Of a stretch of DNA of 64,000 nucleotides, positions 25,755-35,000 are shown in pieces (positions within the stretch are counted from its first letter, which is position 1; each line of letters opens with the position of its first letter). The stretch is from positions 1 through 64,000 of the forward strand of contig CASENE010000058.1 of assembly GCA_949289265.1 (NCBI GenBank), given 5' to 3'. The notes below the pieces were generated by a model, which worked only from the letters and a program-made list of their open reading frames with translations, was not told the DNA's origin and ran no database searches. The stretch comes from an uncultured Bacteroides sp. Lineage in GTDB: Bacteria > Bacteroidota > Bacteroidia > Bacteroidales > Bacteroidaceae. A program made the position numbers and the translations under genes.

Positions 25755-25791
25755 CAAAGGTAAGCGGTTTGAACTGAAAGTCGTATATTTG
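25755..25791. promoter_or_regulatory. Divergent promoters: sigma-54 regulator and cyclophilin
   Basis: Minus strand: TACCTTTG read from 25762 to 25755, 25 nt before the regulator start. Plus strand: TATATTTG at 25784-25791, 27 nt before the cyclophilin start. The boxes are 21 bp apart, so the two transcripts could be co-regulated. Confidence 0.55.
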
Positions 25792-25817
25792 CAGGCTTAA
25801 ATTAAACAAAAAGATAA

Positions 25818-26660
25818 ATGAAACACTACGTGGGCGTGGTCATGGCTTTGTTGGTCTGCGGACTGACAGCCTGCCGGCCGGGAAACAACCAAGGTAAAGA
25901 TATGGAAAAAGAAATCAAACTGAAACTGGAGACCACTGCGGGCGACATCGTGGTGAAACTCTACAACGAGACGCCGAAACATCGCGACAACTTCGTCAAA
26001 CTGGCCCGCGAGGGAGTCTACGACGGCACCCTGTTCCACCGGGTCATCAAGGACTTTATGATTCAGGCCGGCGACCCCCAGAGCAAGACGGCGGCCAAGG
26101 GGCAGTCGCTGGGCGCCGGCGACGTGGGCTACACGGTGCCTGCCGAGTTCGTATATCCCCGGTATTTCCACAAGCGCGGCGCCTTGTCGGCAGCGCGCCA
26201 GAGCGACAGCGTCAACCCCGAGAAAGCCTCGTCGGGTTGCCAGTTCTACATCGTCACGGGCAAGGTCTACACGCCGGCTTCGCTGGCCAACATGGAGGAG
26301 CAAATCAACCAGATGCGCCTGCAAAGCGTCTTCAATGCCTTGGCGCAAAAGCACCTCAAAGACATCTATAAGATGCGCCGCGCCAACGACCAAGACGGCC
26401 TGATGAAGCTGCAGGACGAGTTGATTGCCGAAGCCGAGAAGGAGATGGAGGGAAAGCCCCGCTTCGAGTTCACGCCCGAACAGCAGGCGGCCTACACCAC
26501 CGTGGGCGGCACTCCCCATTTGGACGGCGAATACACCGTCTTCGGCGAAGTGCTGGAGGGAATGGACGTGGTGGACAAGATTCAGCGGGTGAAGACCGAC
26601 CGCAACGACCGTCCGGTGGAGAACGTGGTTATCAGCAAAGTCACTGTCCTTGAAGATTAA
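25818..26660 (+). CDS. Cyclophilin-type peptidyl-prolyl isomerase, lipoprotein
   Basis: A 280-aa lipoprotein (lipobox LTAC, Cys19) with a cyclophilin fold. [15 protein letters not shown] and SSGCQFYIV mark the catalytic region. Between FYIVTGKVY (about 150) and [12 protein letters not shown] (about 235) there is an insertion of about 80 mostly helical, charged residues, not present in minimal cyclophilins. It probably folds or chaperones envelope proteins. Its end overlaps the TTG start of the M16 peptidase gene by 11 nt. Confidence 0.9.
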   Translation: MKHYVGVVMALLVCGLTACRPGNNQGKDMEKEIKLKLETTAGDIVVKLYNETPKHRDNFVKLAREGVYDGTLFHRVIKDFMIQAGDPQSKTAAKGQSLGAGDVGYTVPAEFVYPRYFHKRGALSAARQSDSVNPEKASSGCQFYIVTGKVYTPASLANMEEQINQMRLQSVFNALAQKHLKDIYKMRRANDQDGLMKLQDELIAEAEKEMEGKPRFEFTPEQQAAYTTVGGTPHLDGEYTVFGEVLEGMDVVDKIQRVKTDRNDRPVENVVISKVTVLED

Positions 26661-27888
26661 CCGGCACATACTGGACAACGGCCTGCGGGTGGTGCATCAC
26701 GAGGACACCACGACGCAGATGGTGGCGATGAACATCGTGTACGACGTGGGCGCGCGCGACGAGCATCCGGAGCACACGGGCTTTGCCCACCTGTTCGAGC
26801 ACCTGATGTTCGGCGGGTCGGCGCATATCCCGGACTATGACACGCCTTTGCAGCAGGCCGGGGGAGAAAACAACGCGTGGACCAACAACGATATCACCAA
26901 CTACTACCTTACCGTGCCCGCCGCCAATGTGGAGATAGGCTTCTGGCTGGAGTCCGACCGCATGCTGGAACTGGCTTTCAGCCCACGCAACTTGGAGGTG
27001 CAGCGGGGCGTGGTGATGGAGGAGTTCCGCCAGCGGTGTCTCAATCAGCCATACGGCGACTTGGGGCACCTCATCCGTCCGCTGGCCTACCGCGTGCATC
27101 CCTATCGCTGGCCCACCATCGGCCGCGAACTGTCGCACATTGCCGACGCCACCCTGGAGCAAGTGAAGGACTTTTTCTATCGGCATTACGCTCCGAACAA
27201 CGCCGTGCTGGCCGTGACCGGCCATATCTCGTGGGACGATACGCGCCGCCTGGCCGACAAGTGGTTCGGCCCCATCCCCCGGCGCGAGGTGGCGCCCCGC
27301 CGGTTGCCTGCCGAGCCCCGGCAGGAGGAAGAACGCCGGCTGGTGGTGGAGCGCGACGTGCCTGTCGATGCGCTCTACATGGCTTTCCACATCTGCGGGC
27401 GCGACGAGGCGGACTATTACGCCTACGATGCGTTGTCGGACATTCTGAGCAACGGACGTTCCAGCCGACTGACGCAATCCTTGCAGTTGGAACGGAAACT
27501 GTTTTCGTCGGTGGATGCCTATGTGTCCGGCTCGCGCGACCCGGGGTTGCTGCACATCAGCGGGCGGCTGTCGGACGGAGTGACGTTGCAGCAGGCCGAA
27601 GCTGCCGTGTGGGAAGAACTGGAGCGGCTGTGCCAAGAGCCGGTGCCCGAGGCCGAACTGGCCAAGGTGAAGAACAAATTCGAGTCGACCTATATCTTTG
27701 GGAATATCAACTACCTGAACGTGGCCACCAACCTGGCCTGGTATGAACTGACAGGCCAGGCAGGCGACATGGAGCGCGAGGTGCAGCACTACCGGGCTGT
27801 GGACGCGAAGTCGTTGCAGGCTCGGGCCCGGCAGGCGTTCCGTCGCGGCAATGCCAATGTGTTATACTATAAAAGCATTTCCTCATGA
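26650..27888 (+). CDS. M16 family zinc peptidase (single-module)
   Basis: A 412-aa half-length M16 protein. The inverted zinc motif HLFEH is at 47-51 and the third ligand lies in VVMEEFRQ. The start is a TTG at 26650, inside the end of the previous gene; no in-frame ATG would keep the conserved [13 protein letters not shown] strand. No signal peptide is visible, so it is probably cytosolic or relies on an unusual route. The stop overlaps the MATE gene start (ATGA). Confidence 0.88.
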   Translation: MKINRHILDNGLRVVHHEDTTTQMVAMNIVYDVGARDEHPEHTGFAHLFEHLMFGGSAHIPDYDTPLQQAGGENNAWTNNDITNYYLTVPAANVEIGFWLESDRMLELAFSPRNLEVQRGVVMEEFRQRCLNQPYGDLGHLIRPLAYRVHPYRWPTIGRELSHIADATLEQVKDFFYRHYAPNNAVLAVTGHISWDDTRRLADKWFGPIPRREVAPRRLPAEPRQEEERRLVVERDVPVDALYMAFHICGRDEADYYAYDALSDILSNGRSSRLTQSLQLERKLFSSVDAYVSGSRDPGLLHISGRLSDGVTLQQAEAAVWEELERLCQEPVPEAELAKVKNKFESTYIFGNINYLNVATNLAWYELTGQAGDMEREVQHYRAVDAKSLQARARQAFRRGNANVLYYKSISS

Positions 27889-29255
27889 AGAGACTGTTGC
27901 GCGGGTATGCCGGCCATTACCGGGCGCTCTTCCGGCTGGGCCTGCCCATCGTGGTGGGTCAGGTGGGCGTCATCGTGCTGGGCTTTGCCGACACGCTGAT
28001 GATAGGGCACCACAGCACGGCCGAGCTGGGCGCCGCCTCGTTTGTCAACAACATGTTCAACCTCTGCATCATCTTCAGCACGGGCTTCAGCTATGGGCTG
28101 ACTCCGGTGGTGGGCGCCCTGCACGGCGGGGGACAGGCAGCTGAAGCGGGGAGAGCCCTGCGGTGCAGTCTGGTGGCCAATACGCTGGTGGCGCTGGCGG
28201 AGATGGCAGTGATGGGCGTGTTGTATTTCTACATCGAGCGTTTGGGCCAGCCTCCCGAGCTGATTCCGCTCATCAAGCCCTACTACTTGGTACTCCTCGT
28301 GTCGCTGCTATTTGTCATGTGGTTCAACGCCTTTAAGCAGTTTGCCGACGGCATTACCGACACGCGCACGGCCATGTGGTTGCTGCTGGGCGGCAATGCG
28401 CTGAACATCGTGGGCAACTACATCCTTATCAACGGCTATCTGGGTTTCCCCGAACTGGGCTTGCTGGGCGCCGGTCTGAGCACGTTGCTGTCGCGCATAC
28501 TGATGGTGGCAGGCTTCGCGTGGCTGGTGCTACGTGCCCGGCGTTTCCGTCGTTATCGCGTGGGATTGCTGCGCGGTGGGTGGTCGGCCGTGCTGTTCCG
28601 CCGGCTCAACGCATTGGGATGGCCCGTGGGGCTGCAGATGGGCATGGAGACGGCATCCTTCAGTCTGAGCGTCATCATGGTGGGGTGGCTGGGCACGGTG
28701 GCTTTGGCTTCGCACCAGATTATGCTCACCGTCTCGCAGTTTACGTTCATGATGTACTACGGCATGGGGGCGGCGGTGGCTGTGCGCGTCAGCAATTTCC
28801 GCGGGCTGGGCGACGGGGCCAACGTGCGCCGTTCGGCCTACGCAGGTTTCCATCTTATCATGCTCATGGCGGTGGTGCTCTCGACCCTGGTTTTCGCCAT
28901 GCGTTACGAGGTGGGCGGATGGTTTACGGACAATGCCGAGGTGTCGGCCCTGGTGCCCGCCCTGTTCGTACCTTTTCTGATCTACCAGTTTGGCGACGGC
29001 TTGCAAATCACCTTTGCCAATGCCCTGCGTGGTATGGCCGACGTGCGCCTGATGATGGGCATGGCCTTCGTGGCCTACTTCGTCGTGTCCCTCCCGTTGG
29101 GCTATCTGTTTGCCTTCCCCTTGGGATGGGGATTGGTGGGCATCTGGATGGCTTTCCCCTTCGGGCTCACCACGGCTGGCGTCTGCTTCTACCTGCGTTT
29201 CCGCCGCCGGACTTCCCGCCCTGTCGTCCCAGAGATAGGGGGCGCTTCCTGTTGA
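27885..29255 (+). CDS. MATE family efflux transporter
   Basis: A 456-aa inner-membrane transporter with twelve predicted helices in two six-helix bundles. LGLPIVVGQVGVIVLGFADTLMIG at the start and the internal repeat GWPVGLQMGMETASFSLSVIMVGWLG are typical. It would export cationic or planar compounds using Na+ or H+. It is coupled to the M16 gene (ATGA overlap). The kinase gene follows after 109 nt. Confidence 0.92.
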   Translation: MKRLLRGYAGHYRALFRLGLPIVVGQVGVIVLGFADTLMIGHHSTAELGAASFVNNMFNLCIIFSTGFSYGLTPVVGALHGGGQAAEAGRALRCSLVANTLVALAEMAVMGVLYFYIERLGQPPELIPLIKPYYLVLLVSLLFVMWFNAFKQFADGITDTRTAMWLLLGGNALNIVGNYILINGYLGFPELGLLGAGLSTLLSRILMVAGFAWLVLRARRFRRYRVGLLRGGWSAVLFRRLNALGWPVGLQMGMETASFSLSVIMVGWLGTVALASHQIMLTVSQFTFMMYYGMGAAVAVRVSNFRGLGDGANVRRSAYAGFHLIMLMAVVLSTLVFAMRYEVGGWFTDNAEVSALVPALFVPFLIYQFGDGLQITFANALRGMADVRLMMGMAFVAYFVVSLPLGYLFAFPLGWGLVGIWMAFPFGLTTAGVCFYLRFRRRTSRPVVPEIGGASC

Positions 29256-29364
29256 ACCCAGGGACGGGGCTTTTATATTCCCGCAGGACGAGGCTTTTAT
29301 TGGGTTATCATACACAAACGACTGCTGATGCGCAGAAGATAGATAAGATATAGGAGACTGACGC

Positions 29365-31731
29365 ATGAACAATGTATCCCGACTGAAGGTGGCTGCCGGC
29401 TATACCGTGTTGCTGGCGGTGCTGATAGGCTCGCTGTATTACGTGCAGCGCGAGGTGGAGATGCTGGCGCGTACCGAGGAACAGGACACGCAGTGGGTGG
29501 ACAGCCTGGCCGCGTTGTTGCGCGAGAAAGACTACAACACCGTGCGCATCCTGCACACGTTGACCGAGGCCAACGACAGCCTTATCTCGACCGCGCTGAT
29601 AGACAGTCTGGTGACGGCCCGCGACACGGTGCTGGTGCGTCCCCGCGTACAGCGGCGGGTGGTGAGGCATCTGGATACGCTGGTGACGCCTCACGAACGC
29701 AAGGGATTCTTCCGTCGGCTGCGCGACGCTTTTGCTCCGCCCAAGCAAGACTCCGTGGTGCATGTCAATACCCGGCTGGAGTATAGCGAGGACACTCTGC
29801 TCGAAGCCTACAATCCCGTGGACACCCTGCAAGCCCGCCTGCGCACCATCCTGGAGCGCGAGCGGAGGGTCAACACCCTCATCCGGCAGCGCAAGACCCG
29901 CCTGCAGCACGTCAACACCCGCCTCACGGCCCGCATAGACACCCTCTTGCGCCACTACCAAGACAGCCTGCTGCGCACGGCCCGCCTGGACGCGCAACGC
30001 AGGCAGGGGCTGAGGAGGCATTCGGCCGAGACCATCGGGGGCATAGCCATGGGGGCCGTGCTGCTGGCCGCCCTCTTCTCCCTCCTTATCGGCCGGGACA
30101 TCACTCGCAGCAACCGCTACCGCCGGCAGTTGGAGGAGGCCCGCCGTCAGGCGGAAGACCTGCTGGCCGCACGCGAGCGGATGATGCTGGCCATTACGCA
30201 CGACTTCAAGGCGCCGCTGGGCTCCATCATGGGCTATGCCGAACTGCTGGAACGGCTGACCACCGAACCCCGCCAGCGCTTTTATCTGGACAACATGCAA
30301 TCGTCTGCCACCCACCTGCTGAAGTTGGTCACCGACCTGCTGGACTTTCACCGCCTCGACCGCCACAAGGCCGACATCAACCGCGTGCCTTTTTATCCGG
30401 CCCGGCTGCTGGACGAGGTGCGCGTCAGCTTCGAGCCGCTCACCGCCGCCAAGGGTCTGGCGCTGCACTGCCGCGTGTCTCCCGAACTGCAGGAGCCCTT
30501 TGTGAGCGACCCGCTGCGCCTGCGCCAAATCGTGGGCAACCTGCTGTCGAATGCCGTGAAGTTTACCGACCGTGGCAGCATCACCCTGACCGCCTGCTAT
30601 CGGGAACACCGGCTGGTGCTCGCCGTGGCCGACACCGGGCGGGGCATGGAGCCTGCCGACCGCGACCGCATCTTTCAGGAGTTCACGCGACTGCCCGGCG
30701 CGCAGGGACAGGAGGGCTTCGGCCTGGGACTGTCCATTGTGCGCATGCTGGTGCAACTGCTGGGGGGCGACATCGACGTGCAGAGCGCGCCGGGCGAGGG
30801 CAGCACCTTCACGGTGAGCCTGCCGCTGGACAGGGCCGTGTCTGCCGCTGCGCCGGACGGAGGGGAGACGGCTGCTGAGGGCGGAGACGGCAAGGGGGGC
30901 GGGGCTGCTTCCGCTCCCGCAGCAGCTTCCCCCGTTCCGGAGGCTGCGCGCCGGGTGTTGCTGATAGACGACGACCGCATCCAGCTCACCCTCACCGTGG
31001 CCATGTTGCGACAGGGCGGCATCGAGGCCGTGGCCTGCCAGCAGGTGGACGAGCTGCTCGACGCCCTCCGCACCCGCACGTTCGACGTCTTGCTGACCGA
31101 TGTGCAGATGCCGGCCATCAACGGATTCGAGTTGGTGCAGTTGCTTCGTGCCTCCAACATCCCCCAGGCGCGCGTCCTGCCCATCGTGGCGGTCACCGCC
31201 CGCAGCGACGTCGACGCCGCGGAGCTGTCGGCACACGGCTTTGCGGGCTGCCTGCACAAACCTTTTTCGCTGGCCGACCTGCTGGCCTTGTTGGGGCGCA
31301 TCGTCCCCGGGGCTGCCGACGGAGAAGTTGCGGCGGAAGATGCGGGGGCGCAGGCGCCGGATGCGGCCGATGCCGACACGGGCGATGCCGGCGGCGCGGA
31401 CTTCTCGGCGCTGACGGCCTTCTCGGCCGACGACCCGGAGACTTCCCGTTCCATCCTGCAAAGTTTCGTCGAGGAGACCCGCGCGCACCGGGCCCGTCTG
31501 GAGGCTGCGGCTGCGCGGGGGGATGCAGACGAACTGTCGGCGGTGGCCCACAAGATGATTCCGCTCTTCACTCTGCTGGGCGCCGCGCGCCTGGTCGCTC
31601 TGCTGCGCTGTTTGGAGAATGCCCGGGGCGAGGCCTTCCGGGAGGAATTGGCGACGGCTGCCCGCGAGGTATGCGTGGGGGTGGAGCAGGTGTTGGCCGC
31701 AGCCGAGGCCTACCGGGCCCGCCTGGCGTAA
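29365..31731 (+). CDS. Hybrid sensor histidine kinase with receiver and Hpt domains
   Basis: A 788-aa inner-membrane kinase. TM1 is at about 11-27 and TM2 at about 225-243. The region between them is Arg/Asp-rich and helical, a possible coiled-coil sensor. HisKA has His279 (AITHDFKAPLGS). The ATPase motifs are NLLSNAVKF, VADTGRGM and GFGLGLSIV. A Gly/Ala-rich linker (495-525) leads to a receiver with Asp579 (LLTDVQMP) and an Hpt domain with His729 (VAHKMIP). This is a full phosphorelay chain without a DNA-binding output; the sigma-54 regulator at 24399 is the obvious candidate. Confidence 0.93.
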   Translation: MNNVSRLKVAAGYTVLLAVLIGSLYYVQREVEMLARTEEQDTQWVDSLAALLREKDYNTVRILHTLTEANDSLISTALIDSLVTARDTVLVRPRVQRRVVRHLDTLVTPHERKGFFRRLRDAFAPPKQDSVVHVNTRLEYSEDTLLEAYNPVDTLQARLRTILERERRVNTLIRQRKTRLQHVNTRLTARIDTLLRHYQDSLLRTARLDAQRRQGLRRHSAETIGGIAMGAVLLAALFSLLIGRDITRSNRYRRQLEEARRQAEDLLAARERMMLAITHDFKAPLGSIMGYAELLERLTTEPRQRFYLDNMQSSATHLLKLVTDLLDFHRLDRHKADINRVPFYPARLLDEVRVSFEPLTAAKGLALHCRVSPELQEPFVSDPLRLRQIVGNLLSNAVKFTDRGSITLTACYREHRLVLAVADTGRGMEPADRDRIFQEFTRLPGAQGQEGFGLGLSIVRMLVQLLGGDIDVQSAPGEGSTFTVSLPLDRAVSAAAPDGGETAAEGGDGKGGGAASAPAAASPVPEAARRVLLIDDDRIQLTLTVAMLRQGGIEAVACQQVDELLDALRTRTFDVLLTDVQMPAINGFELVQLLRASNIPQARVLPIVAVTARSDVDAAELSAHGFAGCLHKPFSLADLLALLGRIVPGAADGEVAAEDAGAQAPDAADADTGDAGGADFSALTAFSADDPETSRSILQSFVEETRAHRARLEAAAARGDADELSAVAHKMIPLFTLLGAARLVALLRCLENARGEAFREELATAAREVCVGVEQVLAAAEAYRARLA

Positions 31732-31862
31732 GTCCCCGCGTCCCATACCGCTGTAAGATTGGTCTGTAAGGCCTTTGCCGGCCTTCGGTTCTTCCGCCTC
31801 CCGGCCCTTTTCTCGCGCCTGTTGCCTGAATCCCCCGCAAACGGACTGACTGTCAGCGCATA

Positions 31863-31950
31863 GTGGCGTAGTAACGCCCGCTTGCTGGCATAGTAACGCC
31901 CGGTCGGTGGAACGGTAATCCCCGGTCGGTGGGAGTATAGTCCCCGGTCG
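31863..31950 (+). repeat. Family A tandem array, copy 2 (four 22-nt units)
   Basis: Units start at 31863, 31885, 31907 and 31929. The lead is TCAGCGCATAGTGG and the tail GAGGGCCTTT. It occupies the 358-nt gap between the hybrid kinase and tamB. I see no other feature in that gap. Confidence 0.9.
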
Positions 31951-32089
31951 GAGGGCCTTTGGAGGCGGGTGGGAGAGGGGTTTCTCTGTCGTCGGGGCCG
32001 TCCCGTCCGCCTTTTTTCGTCCTCCGGGTGGAGCATATCTCCGAAATATTTGTTTACTTTGTAGCCCGTTTTAGTATTCTATCCGGCCT

Positions 32090-35000
32090 ATGTCTGCAGA
32101 AGATACTTCTCCCAAAAAGAAAAACCGTTGGGTGCGTCCGGCCCTGTGGGTGGCCTTCACCCCCGTGATGCTGTTTGTGCTCGTCGCGGTGTTGCTCTAC
32201 GTGCCTCCCGTGCAAGACCTGATTCGCCGCCAGGCAATGACCTTGGCCTCGGAGGCCACGGGGATGGAAATCGGGGTGGAGCGCATCGACCTGCGCTTTC
32301 CGTTGGATCTGGTGGTGCGGGGCGTGCATGTGGTGCAGCCCGACAGCGTGCCCGGCCCTTCCGCCGACGGGGCGGATACGTTGCTGGCGTTGGGCAGCCT
32401 CAGCGTGCGCGTGCAGGCCTGGCCCTTGTTGCAGGGACGGGTCGAGGTGGACGGGGTGACGCTGGACGACGTGGCGGTGAACACCGGCGGGCTGTTGGAA
32501 GGCCTGTCGCTGAAGGGGACGCTGGGACGCTTCCACCTGCGCAGCCACGGCATCGACCTGGGGCAGGAAAGCGCCGTGCTCAACGAAGTGTCGCTGGCGG
32601 ATACCCACCTGCAACTCTCCCTGACCGACACCACGGCCGCCAATCCGGCCGACACTGCTTCGACGCCCCTGCGCTGGAAGGTGTGGCTGCACACGCTCCG
32701 GCTGGACAACGTCTCCGTCGACCTGCGCATGCCCCTCGACTCGATGGCCCTTGCCGCCAGCGTGGGCGCGTTGCGGGTGGACGAAGTCCGTGCCGACCTG
32801 GGCCTGGGGGCTTACGACGGCCAACGCCTGCTTCTGGACAATACGGCCCTGACCTACGACGTGGGCGCGCCGGCGGCTGCGTCTGCCGCCTCTTCCGGCT
32901 TCGACCCCTCGCACATCGCGGTGCACCGCCTGCGCCTGGGCATCGACTCGGTGCGTTATGCCGGACGCGACGTGCGGGCCCGCATCCGCGAGTTCTCCCT
33001 GGACGAGCGTTCGGGCCTGAGCATCACGTCGCTCACCGGGCAGCTGGTGGCCGACTCCCTCCGCCTGCGTGTCCCTTCGTTGCGCCTGCTCACTCCCCAT
33101 AGCGAGGTGAACCTCACGGCGCAGGCCCCGTGGCGGATGATAGAGGCGCCCACGGATGCCGGCGCGCGGCTTTCCGCCCGGCTGGACGCCCGCATCGGCA
33201 AGCAGGACGTGATGCTGCTGACGGGCGGCCTGCCCGAATCCTTCCGTCGGGCCTATCCCTTCCATCCGCTGGTGGTGCATGCGGGGACGGAGGGCAACTT
33301 GAGGCAAATGCAGATATCCCGCTTCTCCGTCGACCTGCCGGGCGCCTTCTCCCTGTCCGGGGGAGGCGAGCTGTGGAACGTCTCCGACTCCCTGACCCGC
33401 AGCGGCAACTTCGACCTGGACATACAGACGCAAGACCTGAACTTTCTTACCGCCCTCGGCGGGACGGAGCCCGACGGCTCGCTGCTCATCCCGGACAGCA
33501 TGCGCCTGTCCACCCGCCTTGCTCTTGAGGGCAACCGCTGCACCGCCTCGCTCGACCTGGCGGAGGGCAGTGGCACCCTGGCATTGGCCGCCGCCTACGA
33601 CCTGCATACGGGCGTCTACCAGGCCGACCTCACGGCGGATTCCCTCCGCGTAGACCACTTCCTCCCCCGCGACTCCATCCGCCTGTTCTCCGCCCGGCTT
33701 GCCGCCCGGGGGCAAGGCTTCGACCCCTTGTCGCCCCACACCCTGGCGCAGGCCGACCTGACCCTCGACCGCCTGGAATACGGGCAGCTGGACGTGGCCG
33801 GAGTGGAACTGAAAGCCTCGTTGCGGCAGTGCCTGGCCCGGGTGGAGATGCGCAGCGACAACCCCCTGCTGGGCATGAACCTGGCGGGCAATCTCCACCT
33901 GGACCGCTCCTACATGGACGGAAGGCTGAACCTGGACGTCGCCCATGCCGACCTGCAACGGCTGGGGCTGCTGGACAAGCCCTTGGAGCATCCCCTGGCC
34001 TTCGGCTTGCAGGCAGAGGCCCGCAAGGATTCCATCAAGCTGCACCTCGGCGCGGGCGACCTGGACTTCAGTTTCCGGGCGCGCAGCACCCTGAAGGAAC
34101 TGCTAGAACGTTCCGACCGCTTCATGGCCCTGCTGGCCCGGCAGATTGAAGACCGCCGCCTGGATCATGCCGCCCTGCGCCGCGTGCTTCCCTCGGCAGG
34201 CATGGCCCTCAGCGCCGGCAGCGACAACCCGGCAGGATGGCTGTTGGCCCGCGAGGGGATGACGTTCCGGCGGATGCGCGTGCAGTTTGGCTTCACCCCC
34301 AGCCGGGGCATCAACGGGCGCGCCGCCGTGGAGGGGCTGAAGACCGACTCCTTGCAGCTGGACACCCTGTTCTTCGCCGTACATCAGGACACCACCCGCA
34401 TGCGCCTGCAGGGCGGCGTGGTCAACGGGCCGGGCAACCCGCATATCACCTTCCGCAGCACCCTGACCGGCGAGATACGCAACGAAGACGCCGAGCTGAC
34501 CCTGCACTATACCGACGCCAAGGGACGCACCGGGGTGCTGCTGGGCCTCAACGTGCAGCCGCTGACCGAGGGACACGGCAAGGGCAACGGCCTCCTGTTC
34601 CACCTCACCCCCGACGAGCCTGTCATCGCCTACCGCACCTTCCGCTTTGCCGACGGGCGCAACGACCTCTATCTCCACCGCAACATGCGCGTCTACGCCA
34701 ACATAGACATGCAGGGGGGCGACGGCATGGGATTCCGCATGCAGTCCGACGCCCGCGACACCGTCTCCCTGCAGAACATCCACCTGGCCCTCACCCGCTT
34801 CCGCCTCAGCGAGCTGAGCCAGGTCATGCCCTACCTGCCGCGCCTGACAGGCCTCCTCAGCGTGGGGGCCGACTACGTGCAGACCAGCCGCGCCTTCCAG
34901 ATCTCCGCCCAAGCCAGCGTGGACTCCCTCACCTACGAAGACCGTCCCGTGGGCAACCTGGGCGTGGACGTGGCCTGGATGCCCCTGCCGGACGATGGCC

